A program made the position numbers and the translations under genes. From NCBI GenBank assembly GCA_016716135.1, contig JADJWX010000004.1, positions 1-64,000 of the forward strand: DNA of 64,000 nt. The letters run 5' to 3'. Shown here piece by piece: positions 8,005-17,918 of the stretch. This DNA is from Lewinellaceae bacterium (lineage in GTDB: Bacteria; Bacteroidota; Bacteroidia; Chitinophagales; Saprospiraceae). Numbering within the stretch: position 1 is the first letter of the stretch; each line of letters begins with the position of its first letter. The notes below the pieces were generated by a model that saw only the letters and a list, made by a program, of their open reading frames with translations, did no database searches and was not told the origin of the DNA.

Positions 8005-11000
8005 CGGTTCGTATTTTTTCTTCCACCAGTTTTTTATCCTTTTTACTGGTAATTATGGTGTAAAGCACCGGAATAACGTAAAGCGTGAGCACCAGTGAAA
8101 ACGTCAGGCCACCAATGATGGCCACGCCCATGGGAATCCGGCTGGTGGAGGCGCCGCCAAGCGCCAGGGCAATGGGCAAAGCCCCAAGGATCGTCGCCAT
8201 ACTGGTCATCAAAATGGGCCGGAAACGCTGGGCGGCCGCATCGATCGCCGCCTCCCGGATCGAGAGCCCCTGCAGGCGCCGCTGGTTGGCAAATTCGACG
8301 ATCAGGATCCCGTTTTTCGTCACAATACCCACGAGCACGATCATCCCGATCTCACTGAAAATATTGAGCGTATGCCCCAGCAGCCAAAGCGCGAGGATGG
8401 CCCCGCCAATAGCCAGCGGCACCGTAAGCATGATCGTGAAGGGGTCGCGAAAACTCTCGAACTGCGCCGAAAGCGCCAGGTAAACCAACACCAGCGCCAA
8501 CAAAAAGGCAAACATCAGATTGCCGGAACTTTCGCTGAATTCTTTGGACACGCCGGCCAGACTGGTTGAGTAGGTATCGTCGAGCACTTCGTCGGCGATC
8601 GACCGCATAGCCTCAATGCCTTCACCGATGGTGACGCCCGGGCTCGGAGATGCCGAAAACGTGGCGGATGCCCAACGGTCGTAGCGGTACAGCTGCGGCG
8701 GACTGCTTTCAAAGGAGGTGTGCACCAGGTTGTCCAACTGGACCGGTTCACCGGCCTCGTTGCGCACGGTGATGCCTTTGAGGTCCGTTGGCTCGTCGCG
8801 GGCCGAGCGGATGGCCTCGCCGATGACGAAGTACTGTTTACCGTCTTTGATGAAATAGCCGAAGCGCTGCTCGCCATACAGCAGCTGGAGGGTCTGGGCG
8901 ATATCGCGCACTTCCACACCCATCTCCCGGGCTTTGGCGCGGTCGATCTCGATGCGGAGTTCGGGTTTGTTAAATTTCAAATCGAGGTCCACAGCCTCGA
9001 AAGCAGGATTTGCATTAGCCTTTGCCAAAAAATCGGGAATGATCTTTTCAGCTTGTCCAGCGTTGGCGCCTGCACCACAAATTGCACCGGCAGCCCCCGC
9101 AACCCGCCGCCGACCTGGATGGTTTGTTCCTGAATGACAAAGGCGCGCGCAAAATTGTACTGGCGCAATTTGGCGCTCAGCTCGCCGGCCAGTTCCATCT
9201 GACTTTTCTGGCGCTCGGAGACCGGGAGCAATGTCAGCCGTACAAAACCGCTGTTGATGCTGCTGGAGGAGCCAAAACCCGGCGCAGTTACCGAGAGCAA
9301 CGACTCTTTTTCGGGCAGGGTATCGGTGAGCGCCACGAGTGCTTTGACATAGTCGTCCATCATTTCGTAGGAAGTACCTTCCGGCGCGGTTGCCATGATG
9401 CGGAGCCGGCCTTTGTCTTCCAAGGGCGCCAATTCCGAGGGCAGCTGGCGGCCAAAGCCGTAAATCAGCCCCACCGAAAAAGCCAGGATAAGCAGGGCAG
9501 CCCATTTGTGGCGCATGAAACTGCCGAGCGAACGCTCGTAGCCCGCACCCAGGTTGCGCAACCCGTTTCCGATAAAGCGGCTAACCATGCCTCTCGACTC
9601 CCGCTTTTTCAAAATGCGTGAACACATCATGGGTGTAAGGCTCAGGCTGACAAAGGCCGAGATGATCACGCTGCCCGCTACCACGATGCCGAATTCGCGA
9701 AAAAGCCTTCCGGTAAATCCTTGCAGGAAAACGACGGGCAGGAAAACGGCTACCAGGGTGATCGTAGTGGAGATGATGGCAAAAAATATTTCGCGCGAGC
9801 CGGCAAAGGCCGCCTGGATACGGTCTTCCCCCTTTTCAACTTTTGAATAAATATTTTCCATCACCACGATGGCGTCGTCCACCACAATACCGGTGGCGAG
9901 TACGATGCCCAGCAGGGTGAGAATATTGATGGAAAAATCGGCCAGGTACATCACGAAGAAGGTGCCGACCAGGGAAATCGGAATGGCAATGATCGGAATG
10001 AGCGTGGTGCGCCAGTTTCGCAAGAAAAAGAAAATGACCAGCAGCACCAGTCCAAAGGCGATAAAGACCGTATTTTCCACTTCTTCGATTGCCTTGCGAA
10101 TGCTTGAAGTAGCGTCGAGTGCCACACCGAGCCGGATGTCTTCCGGCAAGTCTTTTTTGATCTGTTCGACCCTCCGGTTCAATTCATCAACGATCTCGAT
10201 ATAGTTCGCGCCCGGCTGCGGCTGAACGGCGACGCCGATCATAGGCACCCCGCCGTTGCCGCGCAACAGCGTGCGTTCGTTCTGAGGCGCCAACCTGGCC
10301 TGCCCAACATCCTTCAGATGAATGAGCGTTCCTTCCCGGTTGGCAATGAGCAGGTTGTTGAAATCGGCTTCGGTAGTCAGCCGCCCAAAGGTTCGAATCG
10401 TCAGTTCGGTGCGGTAGCCTTCGATGCGGCCGCTGGGCAGTTCGACGTTTTGCGCCAGCAGGGCATTGCGCACATCGAGGGGGGTGAGGCGGAAAGCGGA
10501 CAGGCGGTCGGGGTCGAGCGTCAGCCGCATGGCGTAGCGCTTCTCGCCCCAGATGCGTATACTGCTCACGCCGGGCACGGTTTGCAGGCGCTCCTTGAAA
10601 ATGTTCAAGCCGATATCGGTGAGCTCGAGCAGGCTGCGTTTTTCACTCTGCACGGTGAGGCTGAAAATGGTTTGCGCGTCTGCGTCGCTTTTCTGAACGA
10701 CGGGCGGGTCGGCATCGGGTGGCAGGTTGCGGACTGCCTGCGATACCTTGTCGCGGATATCGTTGGCGGCATCGTCCATATCGACCCCCAGGTCAAACTC
10801 GACCTGGATGTTGCTGCGGCCGTCTGAACTGATCGAGTTGATGGTGCGGATACCGGGCACACTGTTGATCTGTTCTTCGAGCGGCTCGGTGATCTGCGAC
10901 TCGATAATTTCGGCATTGGAACCGGTATAGTTGGTGGAAACGGTAACAACCGGCGGATCGACACTCGGGTATTCCCGGATACCGAGATAACTGAAGCCTA

Positions 11001-11079
11001 TGGCCCCGAAAAGCAGGATCGCGATGGTCATAACCATCGCCAGGACGGGGCGCTGAATACTGACGGAGGATAAATTCAT
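7997..11079 (-). CDS. RND (HAE1/AcrB-type) efflux pump inner-membrane subunit, frame broken near 9050
   Basis: This is a proton-driven drug/metabolite exporter of ~1027 residues if the frame break is repaired. The start is set at the ATG at 11079 (MNLSSVSIQRP), 4 bases after the fusion-protein stop. First part: TM1 (PVLAMVMTIAILLFGAIGF), pore domains, and TM4 with the proton-relay pair in GIVVDDAIVV. After the break the second half continues with PELRIEIDRAKAREMG, TM8-TM12 and GIVTKNGILIVEFANQRR. At ~9046-9052 the reading frame must shift by one missing base: the first half ends in sense at …QAPTLDKL and the second resumes at EKIIPDFLAKA. Nothing else is damaged, so a sequence error or very recent mutation is likely. 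Confidence 0.9.
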
Positions 11080-11083
11080 GGGC

Positions 11084-12148
11084 TTATTCTTCCATTTTTT
11101 CGACAGCAATAAGTTTTCCTGCCTGTACAGGCATACCGTCGCGGGCTTGCAACAGCCCGGAGACCATCACGGTATCGCCGGGGTTCAGGCCGCGCTCGAT
11201 CTGTACCTGCCGGGCAAGCCGGATGCCCAGTTGAACCGGAACTTGTTTTATTGTGCCGTTTTTTATTTGATAAACAACCTGCTCATTCAGTTGGGGCACC
11301 ACCGCCTCTGTCGGGATCAGCAGGGCATTGGGAATGCGTTCCAATTCCAGGTTTACTTCGGCAAACGCACCGGCAATCAGTTTGCTGTTCGCATTGGGCA
11401 CCCGGGCCCGGATACGCAAGGCGCGTGTCGATTCGCTGATGACCGGGTCGGCGGCATACACTGCGGCCGTGTGTTCGGCATTGCTGCCGGCAAGGGTAAA
11501 ACGGACCTTTTGGCCGTTCCGGATCTGGCTGGCGTAGCGTTCCGGCACATTGAATTCGAGTTTTAGCGGGTCGGTCTGCACCAGTTGTGCGACCGGGGTT
11601 CCGGCAGACAGGTAGGCGCCCACACTTACGTTGCGCAGGCCGACCTGGCCGGTAAACGGCGCCCGGATGGCGGCGTAATCAATACGCACCTCCAGTTCCT
11701 GCAAGTCTGCTTTCAGAGTTGCGATCTGCAGGGCCGCATCGTCTACTTCAGCCTGGCTGATGCCTTTAATCGCGAGCAGTTGTTCTTTTCGCTTCAGGTC
11801 TTTTTCCGCGGTTTGCAGTTGGGCTTCCAGTTTTTTCTTTTGTGCAAGCCATTGGCGGTCGTCCAGTTTGACGAGTAGTTGACCTGACGAAATGCGCTGG
11901 CCCTCCTTGAACAAAATTTGACTGACCTGGCCGGCTGTTTGCGCGCTGAGCATGGCCGATTCGGCAGCCACGAGCGTTCCGTTGACGCGGATCGTATTGG
12001 CTACCGGTTGCGGTGTTGTGACCACAAAATCAGCCTGCATAACCTGGTTGGGGCTGGCGCCGTTGCCGACCGAATCCGGTTTTTCCGTACATCCGGCCAT
12101 TGTTATTGCCAGCGATGCGAGCAGTATTTGGTTAATTTTTTTCTTCAC
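11084..12148 (-). CDS. RND efflux membrane fusion protein (HlyD/AcrA-type lipoprotein)
   Basis: This 354-residue periplasmic adaptor links the RND pump to the TolC-like channel. A lipoprotein signal ends at Cys20 (…LAITMAGC). The family pattern follows: barrel-lipoyl half (VNGTLVAAESAMLSAQTAGQV, with ISSGQLLVKLDD), alpha-hairpin (~85-140, AQKKKLEAQLQTAEKDL), returning lipoyl half (YAAIRAPFTGQVGLRNVSVG) and C-terminal beta-barrel/membrane-proximal domains. The start overlaps the end of the MarR gene by 17 bases, and the pump begins 4 bases after its stop. Coupling to marR suggests the pump is controlled by that repressor. Confidence 0.94.
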   Translation of the reverse strand: MKKKINQILLASLAITMAGCTEKPDSVGNGASPNQVMQADFVVTTPQPVANTIRVNGTLVAAESAMLSAQTAGQVSQILFKEGQRISSGQLLVKLDDRQWLAQKKKLEAQLQTAEKDLKRKEQLLAIKGISQAEVDDAALQIATLKADLQELEVRIDYAAIRAPFTGQVGLRNVSVGAYLSAGTPVAQLVQTDPLKLEFNVPERYASQIRNGQKVRFTLAGSNAEHTAAVYAADPVISESTRALRIRARVPNANSKLIAGAFAEVNLELERIPNALLIPTEAVVPQLNEQVVYQIKNGTIKQVPVQLGIRLARQVQIERGLNPGDTVMVSGLLQARDGMPVQAGKLIAVEKMEE

Positions 12149-12665
12149 TGCGTACGATTTGAATTTTGAATTTGTTTTCAGTTTCGGAGTGCAGGCAATG
12201 CTGGATTTTGCTCAATACTGCCTCGACATTTTCAATACCTCCTGCGTTGGCCTGTTCCAGGCAGCGCGCATTGGTTTCGCGCACGGCGGCCTTGATTTCC
12301 GGCAACATTTCCAGTGCCTTGGGCGTCAACTCAAGAATATGCGCCCGGCGGTCCTGCGGATTGCGCTTGCGCACGATACAATTTTCGGCTTCCAGATAAT
12401 CGAGCATGCGCACCACCGACGCTTTGTCGATGAGCAATTCGTCGGCCAGTACCGTTTGATTCAGATCGCCGTTGTACGATTCAATAACTACCAGCGCGTA
12501 GTAATACCGATCGATTGGAAGGTGGCTCAGCCGCTCCGTGAAAGCGCCAGCGTATGCTTTTGCAAGATCACTGAAAATCTTACCCAGGGGGATGTTTGTG
12601 TTGGTTTCTTCCAAACTGTAAGATTTGAAATAGTTGACAGTGTAAATTAAATCAACGAAACACAA
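12132..12665 (-). CDS. MarR-family transcriptional regulator of the efflux operon
   Basis: This 177-residue winged-helix regulator is the first gene of the operon. The winged helix covers ~65-115, with recognition helix around ADELLIDKASVVRMLDYLE and the wing RKRNPQDRRAHILELT, the most typical MarR signature. Dimerisation helices flank it. It is a little longer than usual at the N-terminus, so the true start could be downstream of 12665. It overlaps the fusion-protein gene by 17 bases, the usual arrangement for a MarR repressor that controls its own efflux operon and responds to a pump substrate. The promoter should lie between 12666 and the palindrome ending at 12804; I do not see a clear operator. 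Confidence 0.92.
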   Translation of the reverse strand: MCFVDLIYTVNYFKSYSLEETNTNIPLGKIFSDLAKAYAGAFTERLSHLPIDRYYYALVVIESYNGDLNQTVLADELLIDKASVVRMLDYLEAENCIVRKRNPQDRRAHILELTPKALEMLPEIKAAVRETNARCLEQANAGGIENVEAVLSKIQHCLHSETENKFKIQIVRSEEKN

Positions 12666-12723
12666 ATAAGGGGTAAATGTTGCCGGGCCAATTTGGAAAA
12701 TACGGGCAAGGCGGATAAACTGT

Positions 12724-12804
12724 AACCTGTCAGGTCGGTTTTTTCAAAAAAAAGCCCGCGCTTCCGGCGCGGGCTTTTTTTTGAAAAATTCGACCTGACA
12801 GGTT
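12724..12804. terminator. Long palindrome, bidirectional terminator type (copy 1)
   Basis: An 81-base near-perfect inverted repeat. Outer arms are AACCTGTCAGGTCG(G), then T6-C-A8, then an 8-base GC stem (GCCCGCGC/GCGCGGGC) closing a 5-base loop TTCCG, followed by T8. The A8-stem-T8 core is a rho-independent terminator on both strands. It ends 1 base past the stop of the minus-strand gene at 12806 and lies upstream of marR. Closely related copies are at 22821, 50903 and 56388. Confidence 0.85.
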
Positions 12805-12805
12805 A

Positions 12806-14745
12806 TCAATTCCCCACCCCCTGCACCCGAAACACGAACGGATTTTCCGGCAAGTCGTTATGCGTGATCACGATCACCGCCGAGCGGACGCCGGGCGCCG
12901 AGGGATCGAATTTGACCTCGAATGTTGTGCTGCCGCCGCTACCCAGTGTGTTAACCGTGGACTGCGTAACGCTAAAGTCGGTTTGGTCCCGGCCGGCGAT
13001 TTCGATGAGGGGTAGGCCGTCGAGCTTTAAAGGGAGACCGTTAAGAATGTTTTCAATAGTGAACGTATGCGTCACCATGCCGCCGGCAACAGCTACGGCT
13101 CCGAAATCCGTATCATCCGCAGTGGATACCGTTATCGCGCGGTTATTGATGGTATTGCCGTTGCCCTTGACCGAAATTTTGGGCGGGACCGGCATAAAAC
13201 CATTGCCCTTCAGGTCAAAGTTGTACGGATTTTCATTACAGTCATTGTTGTCGATTTTTAAAGTAGCAGTGTGCATACCTGTTCCACCCGGAGTGTAAGT
13301 CACCGTAAAATTGACCATGTTACCAGCACTAATCGTGGCGGGCAAGGCGATTCCGCCCACTGAAAACTTAGTAGGATCTGGCCCCATGAAAACAAAAGCC
13401 GAAACAGGAATAGTCAGATCGCTTATGCCCAGATTTTTAATAGTGAAGTTATGAACGGCATTGGAATTTGTCGGGACGTCACCAAAATCTGTATCATCTA
13501 CTAAAGCCGGGCTGTTATCGCCGTCGGCAATACTTTGCCCGGCGCCCGTAACATCCATATCTGCACCCGTACCCGTACCCTGAATGGCAAAATCAAAAAC
13601 GTCAATACAAACGTCATAATTTATCTCGATAGTTGCAGTACGCAAACCGCCACCACTGGGGTTAAAGGTAACCGTAAAGGTCTTGGAAGTATGTCGTGCA
13701 AGTGTTGTGGGTAAACTGATTCCACCTACTGTAAAATCACTTGCCTGAGCACCGGTTATATTTATGGCAGTTACCGGAAGTGGCACAGTCCCTACATTTT
13801 TTATAGTAAAAGTACGCACCACCGTCTGGCAGCCCAAAAGCGCCGTTTCGAATTCGGTATGATCTACGAGTGCAGGAGTAGTGTCATCATCGTCAATATT
13901 TTGATTATTTCCGGAGATAAGCATACCCCTTAAAGCGCCGCAACAATCACCGGTGCCACCGGTCATGGTTACAGCTCCATCTTTATTGGTGCCTCCGCCG
14001 GTTGCCCCGTCACCTATATTTGATGCCGTAGATACCCAACTCCCATGAGTTTCATTGATATAGTTACTGCCGCCGAAGCCAACTCCCTGTTTGCTGGCAG
14101 ACCCTTTACCGCCGGTATAACCGCCACCACCGCCGCCGCCGCGGTTCAATCCATCATACCCCCTCCGGAGCCAAAGCCTTGCCCACCGGTGCCGCCCAGG
14201 GTAATCGTATCCAGCTGTGCCTGCCCGCCACTAGGCGGCGTATTCCCCACACCCCCGGAATTTATACCGCCACCTCCTGGTTGAACCGTTCCGCCATTGC
14301 CGCTTCCGGCAACATTGGTGGCAGACTTGCCACTGTTGAAGTCTTCGCCACCACCGCCGCCGCCACCAGCAACCATTAATAACACTCCGTTTGCACAATC
14401 AGCCGGGTTTCCACAGTTGATGACTGCAGTGCCGCCACCACCGCCACCACCGCGGACTTTGCCGCCATTGTTACCAACAATTACCCGTAAAATATCGCCA
14501 TCGGTTACATTAAATACCGCTTCAACCTCTCCTCCTTTACCGCCGCGACTACCGGGCCCGCCATCTGCCCCCTTGGCATTTATAGTGATTGTCCCTGTTT
14601 GTTGAATCAAGATGTCGTACATTCCGGTAGTGGTTGTGGAAAAACACTGAGCATTTATACATAAAGGTTGACATACCAGCACCAGGCTAATAAAACCCAT
14701 CAGAGACAACAAGCGCTTTGAGTTGTTTTGTCTTTTTAAATTCAT
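12806..14745 (-). CDS. Secreted glycine-rich / choice-of-anchor-D protein, frame broken in a C run near 14156
   Basis: About 646 residues if repaired. A signal peptide covers 1-32 (…LVCQPLCINAQ). A glycine-rich domain (~33-235) follows, with strands such as GTITINAKGADGGPG and VAGGGGGGG, resembling bacterial glycine-rich domains and, more loosely, the ALK/LTK glycine-rich fold. Three or so choice-of-anchor-D (ASPM/SPD-2/Hydin-like Ig) units come next (e.g. NIDDDDTTPALVDHTEF, VRTFTIKNVGTVPLPV). It ends inside the last unit at VFRVQGVGN, with no T9SS domain, so how it is retained is unclear. The plus-strand run of five Cs at 14156-14160 should be six: one extra base joins …GFGSGGG to YDGLNRGGGG. 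This points to a homopolymer error. A terminator palindrome follows the stop. Confidence 0.78.
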
Positions 14746-15114
14746 GACAATTCATTTAAGTTAAGTACCAGGACAGTATTGATGTATACATAAAACAGTA
14801 CTGACGCCAAAGGCGCAGCATACCCCGGGGCAAAGCGCCCGGCTCGATTTAAAGGATAATTCAGTCTGGAAGATCAAAAAAGGATACAGCCATAGAACTG
14901 ACTGTTACCGGGAGACCGCTTCATAGATAGAAGCAGAGAAAGACCTTTCCTGGAAGCACGCGGATTATAGATTACAAACCACCCGGGAAAATAACGACGC
15001 ACTATTTTCTCCTGTAGTAAGCCCAAAAGTCCAGGTTACCGGTTGGAACAGGACTATTTGAAGACCTTAAAAACGTGTGGATTGGCCTGAAAATCGTATC
15101 AAATCCGCTATCCG
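14746..15114. other. Gene-free spacer of 369 bases
   Basis: This lies between the start of the glycine-rich gene (14745) and the stop of the HTCS at 15115, both on the minus strand, so it should hold the glycine-rich gene's promoter and the HTCS 3' end. I see no convincing ORF, palindrome or terminator. A short CCCGGGG/CAAAGCGCCCGG-rich patch near 14822 is the only compositional feature. Confidence 0.5.
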
Positions 15115-17836
15115 CTACTGGAGCTCCTCTGCCGGCGACTTCCCAAAGCGCTCCCGGTACAACCGCGACAAATAGTCGCTTGTACGCATACCGACCGCTG
15201 CCGCCAGCTCCCGCAGGTTCTTGACCTGTCCGGATTCGAGTATGTTGCGGGCTTGCTGTAATCGAACCTCCTGGATATACTGGTTGGCCGAGAGGCCGGT
15301 CGCTTCCCGGATTCGGCGGTACAGGGCAGTACGGCTTAAGTCCATCAATTCTGCCAGTCGGTCAACATTGAGTTGGAAATTATCGAGGTTTTCGACCACG
15401 CAATCTTCGAGTTGTTGCAACCAACTTTCTTCCTCGGATACTTCCAGCTTCGGCTCGGGAGGATCGGCTAGTTCCGCCCATTCCCGGCGCGCACTCTGGT
15501 TGCGCAAGGCATTCTCGATACGCACCTGTAACTCTTCTACCGCAAATGGTTTGATCAGATAGTCGTCGATCCCAATCCGGAAGGCCTGGATGCGGTCGCT
15601 GCGTTCCGCCCGGGCCGTGAGCAGAATAACTGGCAATCTCCGCCAAATTTCGTGCTGACGCAGGTTTTCAACCAACTGGAAACCATCCATGAACGGCATC
15701 ATCAGGTCGGTCAGAACCAGGTCGGGAGGTTGATCCGCCTGGCTCAGGTAATCCAAGGCCTCCTGCCCATTGCCGACAACTTTCAGGCTGTAATTTTCCG
15801 ACAAAACGGCTCGCAAAAAATCCTGCAATTCGGTATTGTCTTCAACGATTAACGCGCTGGGGCTCGGCGGATTGTACCTGTGCTTCCGGCATAACGCGCA
15901 CTTGCTCCAGCTTGGAAGCGCCCAAGGCTGACTCCAGGGGAAATGCGGACCCCGGATCTACTTCACGAGCAGGTAAGCGGAGAAAAAATATGCTGCCCTT
16001 GCCCGGCGTACTTTCTACCCATAATTTGCCATCCATCAGGCTCGTCAATTCCCGCGACAGCGCAAGTCCAATACCGGTGCCGCCCTCCGTTCGGGCGCCG
16101 GGTTGTTTAGACTGGTAGTACAAATCAAAAACATGCGGAAGGTCGTTGGGATGAATTCCGGAACCGGTATCGCGCACTTGCAGGCAGAGCTCCTTTTCAC
16201 CTTGTTCAACAATCAACGTTATCTGGCCACCCGGGGGAGTGAATTTGAGGGCATTGCTCAGGAGGTTGTTCAGGATTTTCAACAACTTGATCCGGTCGAG
16301 CGCAAGCGTCCAGCTGGCAGCGGGCTGGTAATCGAGCTGCAAGTCGATTTGACCGCTTTCAGCCATAGCCTGGAAGGGCTCCAGCATTTCCTTTAAAAAA
16401 TCCAGCAACACAGTCGGCTGTTCTTGCAGCTCCGTTTTGGCGCTGCGCAGTTTGCTCAGATCGAGAATTTCATTTACAAAAGTCAGGAGATGTTGGGCGT
16501 TGCGGCGCGCCGTTTTCAGAAGCCTGGCGCTGCGTTCGTCTATGCTGCCTTGCTCAAGTGCTTGCTGGAGCGGGCCTAGAATCAACGTGAGGGGCGTCCG
16601 CAATTCATGGGACACGTTGGCAAAAAAACGGGATTTGAGTTGGTCCAGTTCTTTCAATTCCGCCGATTGTTGCTCGATCAACTGATTTTGCTGGCTCAAT
16701 GCGCGTTTGGCCTGCCGCTGCTGGTACCAGGCATACACTGCCACAAGCAGGAAAAGGCTGACCAGGCCAATCAGACCGTATAACCATCGACGCGTCTGCC
16801 GCTGCTTCTCCAATAATACCCGCTGATTTTCCAGTTGTAACTCTTTTTCCCGGGTACGCAAGCGGGTTTCCCAACTGGCTAATTGATCGGCATTGCGCTG
16901 GGAATAGGATTCTCCGATAAACCGGTACGCCTGCTCTAAATAATGAAGGGCCTCCTCCCGGTTACCTTTTACTTTTTCAATTTGATAGTACGATTCGTAC
17001 AAACTTTCCGCAGACAAAGGCTTCCCAATGGCGCGGACTGAATCAAGCGTAACCTGCGCCTTATCCGCATCTTTCAAATTCAAATAAATATAAAATAGTT
17101 GCCAGTACAAATGCTGAACCATACCTGTATTCCCTAGTGCATGAGCGATTTGCATGGCTTGCCGGAGCAACTTTTCGGCAGCCTTTGGATGATCATTATC
17201 CAATAAAAAAAGGCCAAACTGTACCGTCAACTGCATCAATTCCGCAGGAAGGTCCTTTGTTTGCAGAAGCATGGCCGCCGGCTCTGCATATTCCAACATT
17301 CGGTCGTACCGGCCGGCCTGCCCGTAATTGTCCGCCAGGGCTAAAAGTTGCCGGACCTCCATGCTGGTATCCTGGAGTTCGCGCGCAATCAGCAGCGCCT
17401 CCTCGTGGTAAGGAACGGCTTTGAGCGATTTACCCAAAAATACTTCGCGGGAGATATAACCAATGCGGCCCAAGGCTTGCATTTCGAGCTTACGATCCTG
17501 GCTGCTTCGGGCGAGGCCTAAGGCTTTGTTCACGGCGCGGGTGGCTTCCGGAAAATCGCGTTGCCCGATGAACACATTAGTTTCCTTCAACGCTTCCCAA
17601 CCAGGCGTATTTCCGGTGTGCGCATTTGCCTTGGCGTCCTTTGGCTTAACAACTGGCCGAGATCCGATTTCCTGTAAAATCTGAAAAATCCGGTCGCGTT
17701 GGGCAGGGTCAAAAGGGGATTTTTGAACCGTCGGCCAGTGCGTATACAGGCTGTCTTGCGCCAATGCGCGACCCTTGCTAAAAAGCAAAAAGAGGGTCAA
17801 AAAGACACAACGAGTTACGTAAAATGGAAAATGCAT
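15115..17836 (-). CDS. Hybrid two-component system: TPR sensor, histidine kinase, receiver, AraC regulator (frame broken near 15860)
   Basis: About 907 residues if the break is repaired. The ATG at 17836 is preferred because it gives a signal/anchor (HFPFYVTRCVFLTLFLLF). TPR helices span ~70-330, a transmembrane helix lies near ~340-360 (WLYGLIGLVSLFLLVAVYAW), and a HisKA domain carries phospho-His410 in FFANVSHELRTPLTLILG. An HATPase_c domain (DTGSGIHPNDL, GTGIGLALSREL) is followed by a receiver with LVLTDLMMPFMDG and a C-terminal AraC-type helix-turn-helix (LSRTALYRRI … RTSDYLSRLYRERFG). The kinase frame stops at 15842, just where the receiver's first strand begins. Reading GGGG at 15859-15862 as GGG restores …AEPSALIVEDNTELQ, and the receiver half has no start codon of its own. 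The intact paralogue at 30810 is one chain. Confidence 0.87.
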
Positions 17837-17904
17837 AGGCCAGCGGGACTTAAATAAAAGCCAAAGGTGGCAAGTAAATTGTCCGCGTGCAAATGTAGTG
17901 GGGT

Positions 17905-17917
17905 AACCTGACAGGTT
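17905..17917. repeat. Short remnant of the terminator palindrome
   Basis: AACCTGACAGGTT, itself self-complementary around one base, directly follows the stop of the gene at 17919. It matches the outer arms of the long palindromes fused together with the A/T-GC core missing. It is probably a deletion product, or a minimal ancestor, of the family. Confidence 0.55.
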
Positions 17918-17918
17918 T

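Noticed and set aside
7997..9505. A separate short RND-like gene next to a second RND gene
   Set aside because: The two pieces are consecutive halves of one pump, differ only in frame, and the second starts mid-domain with nonsense residues.
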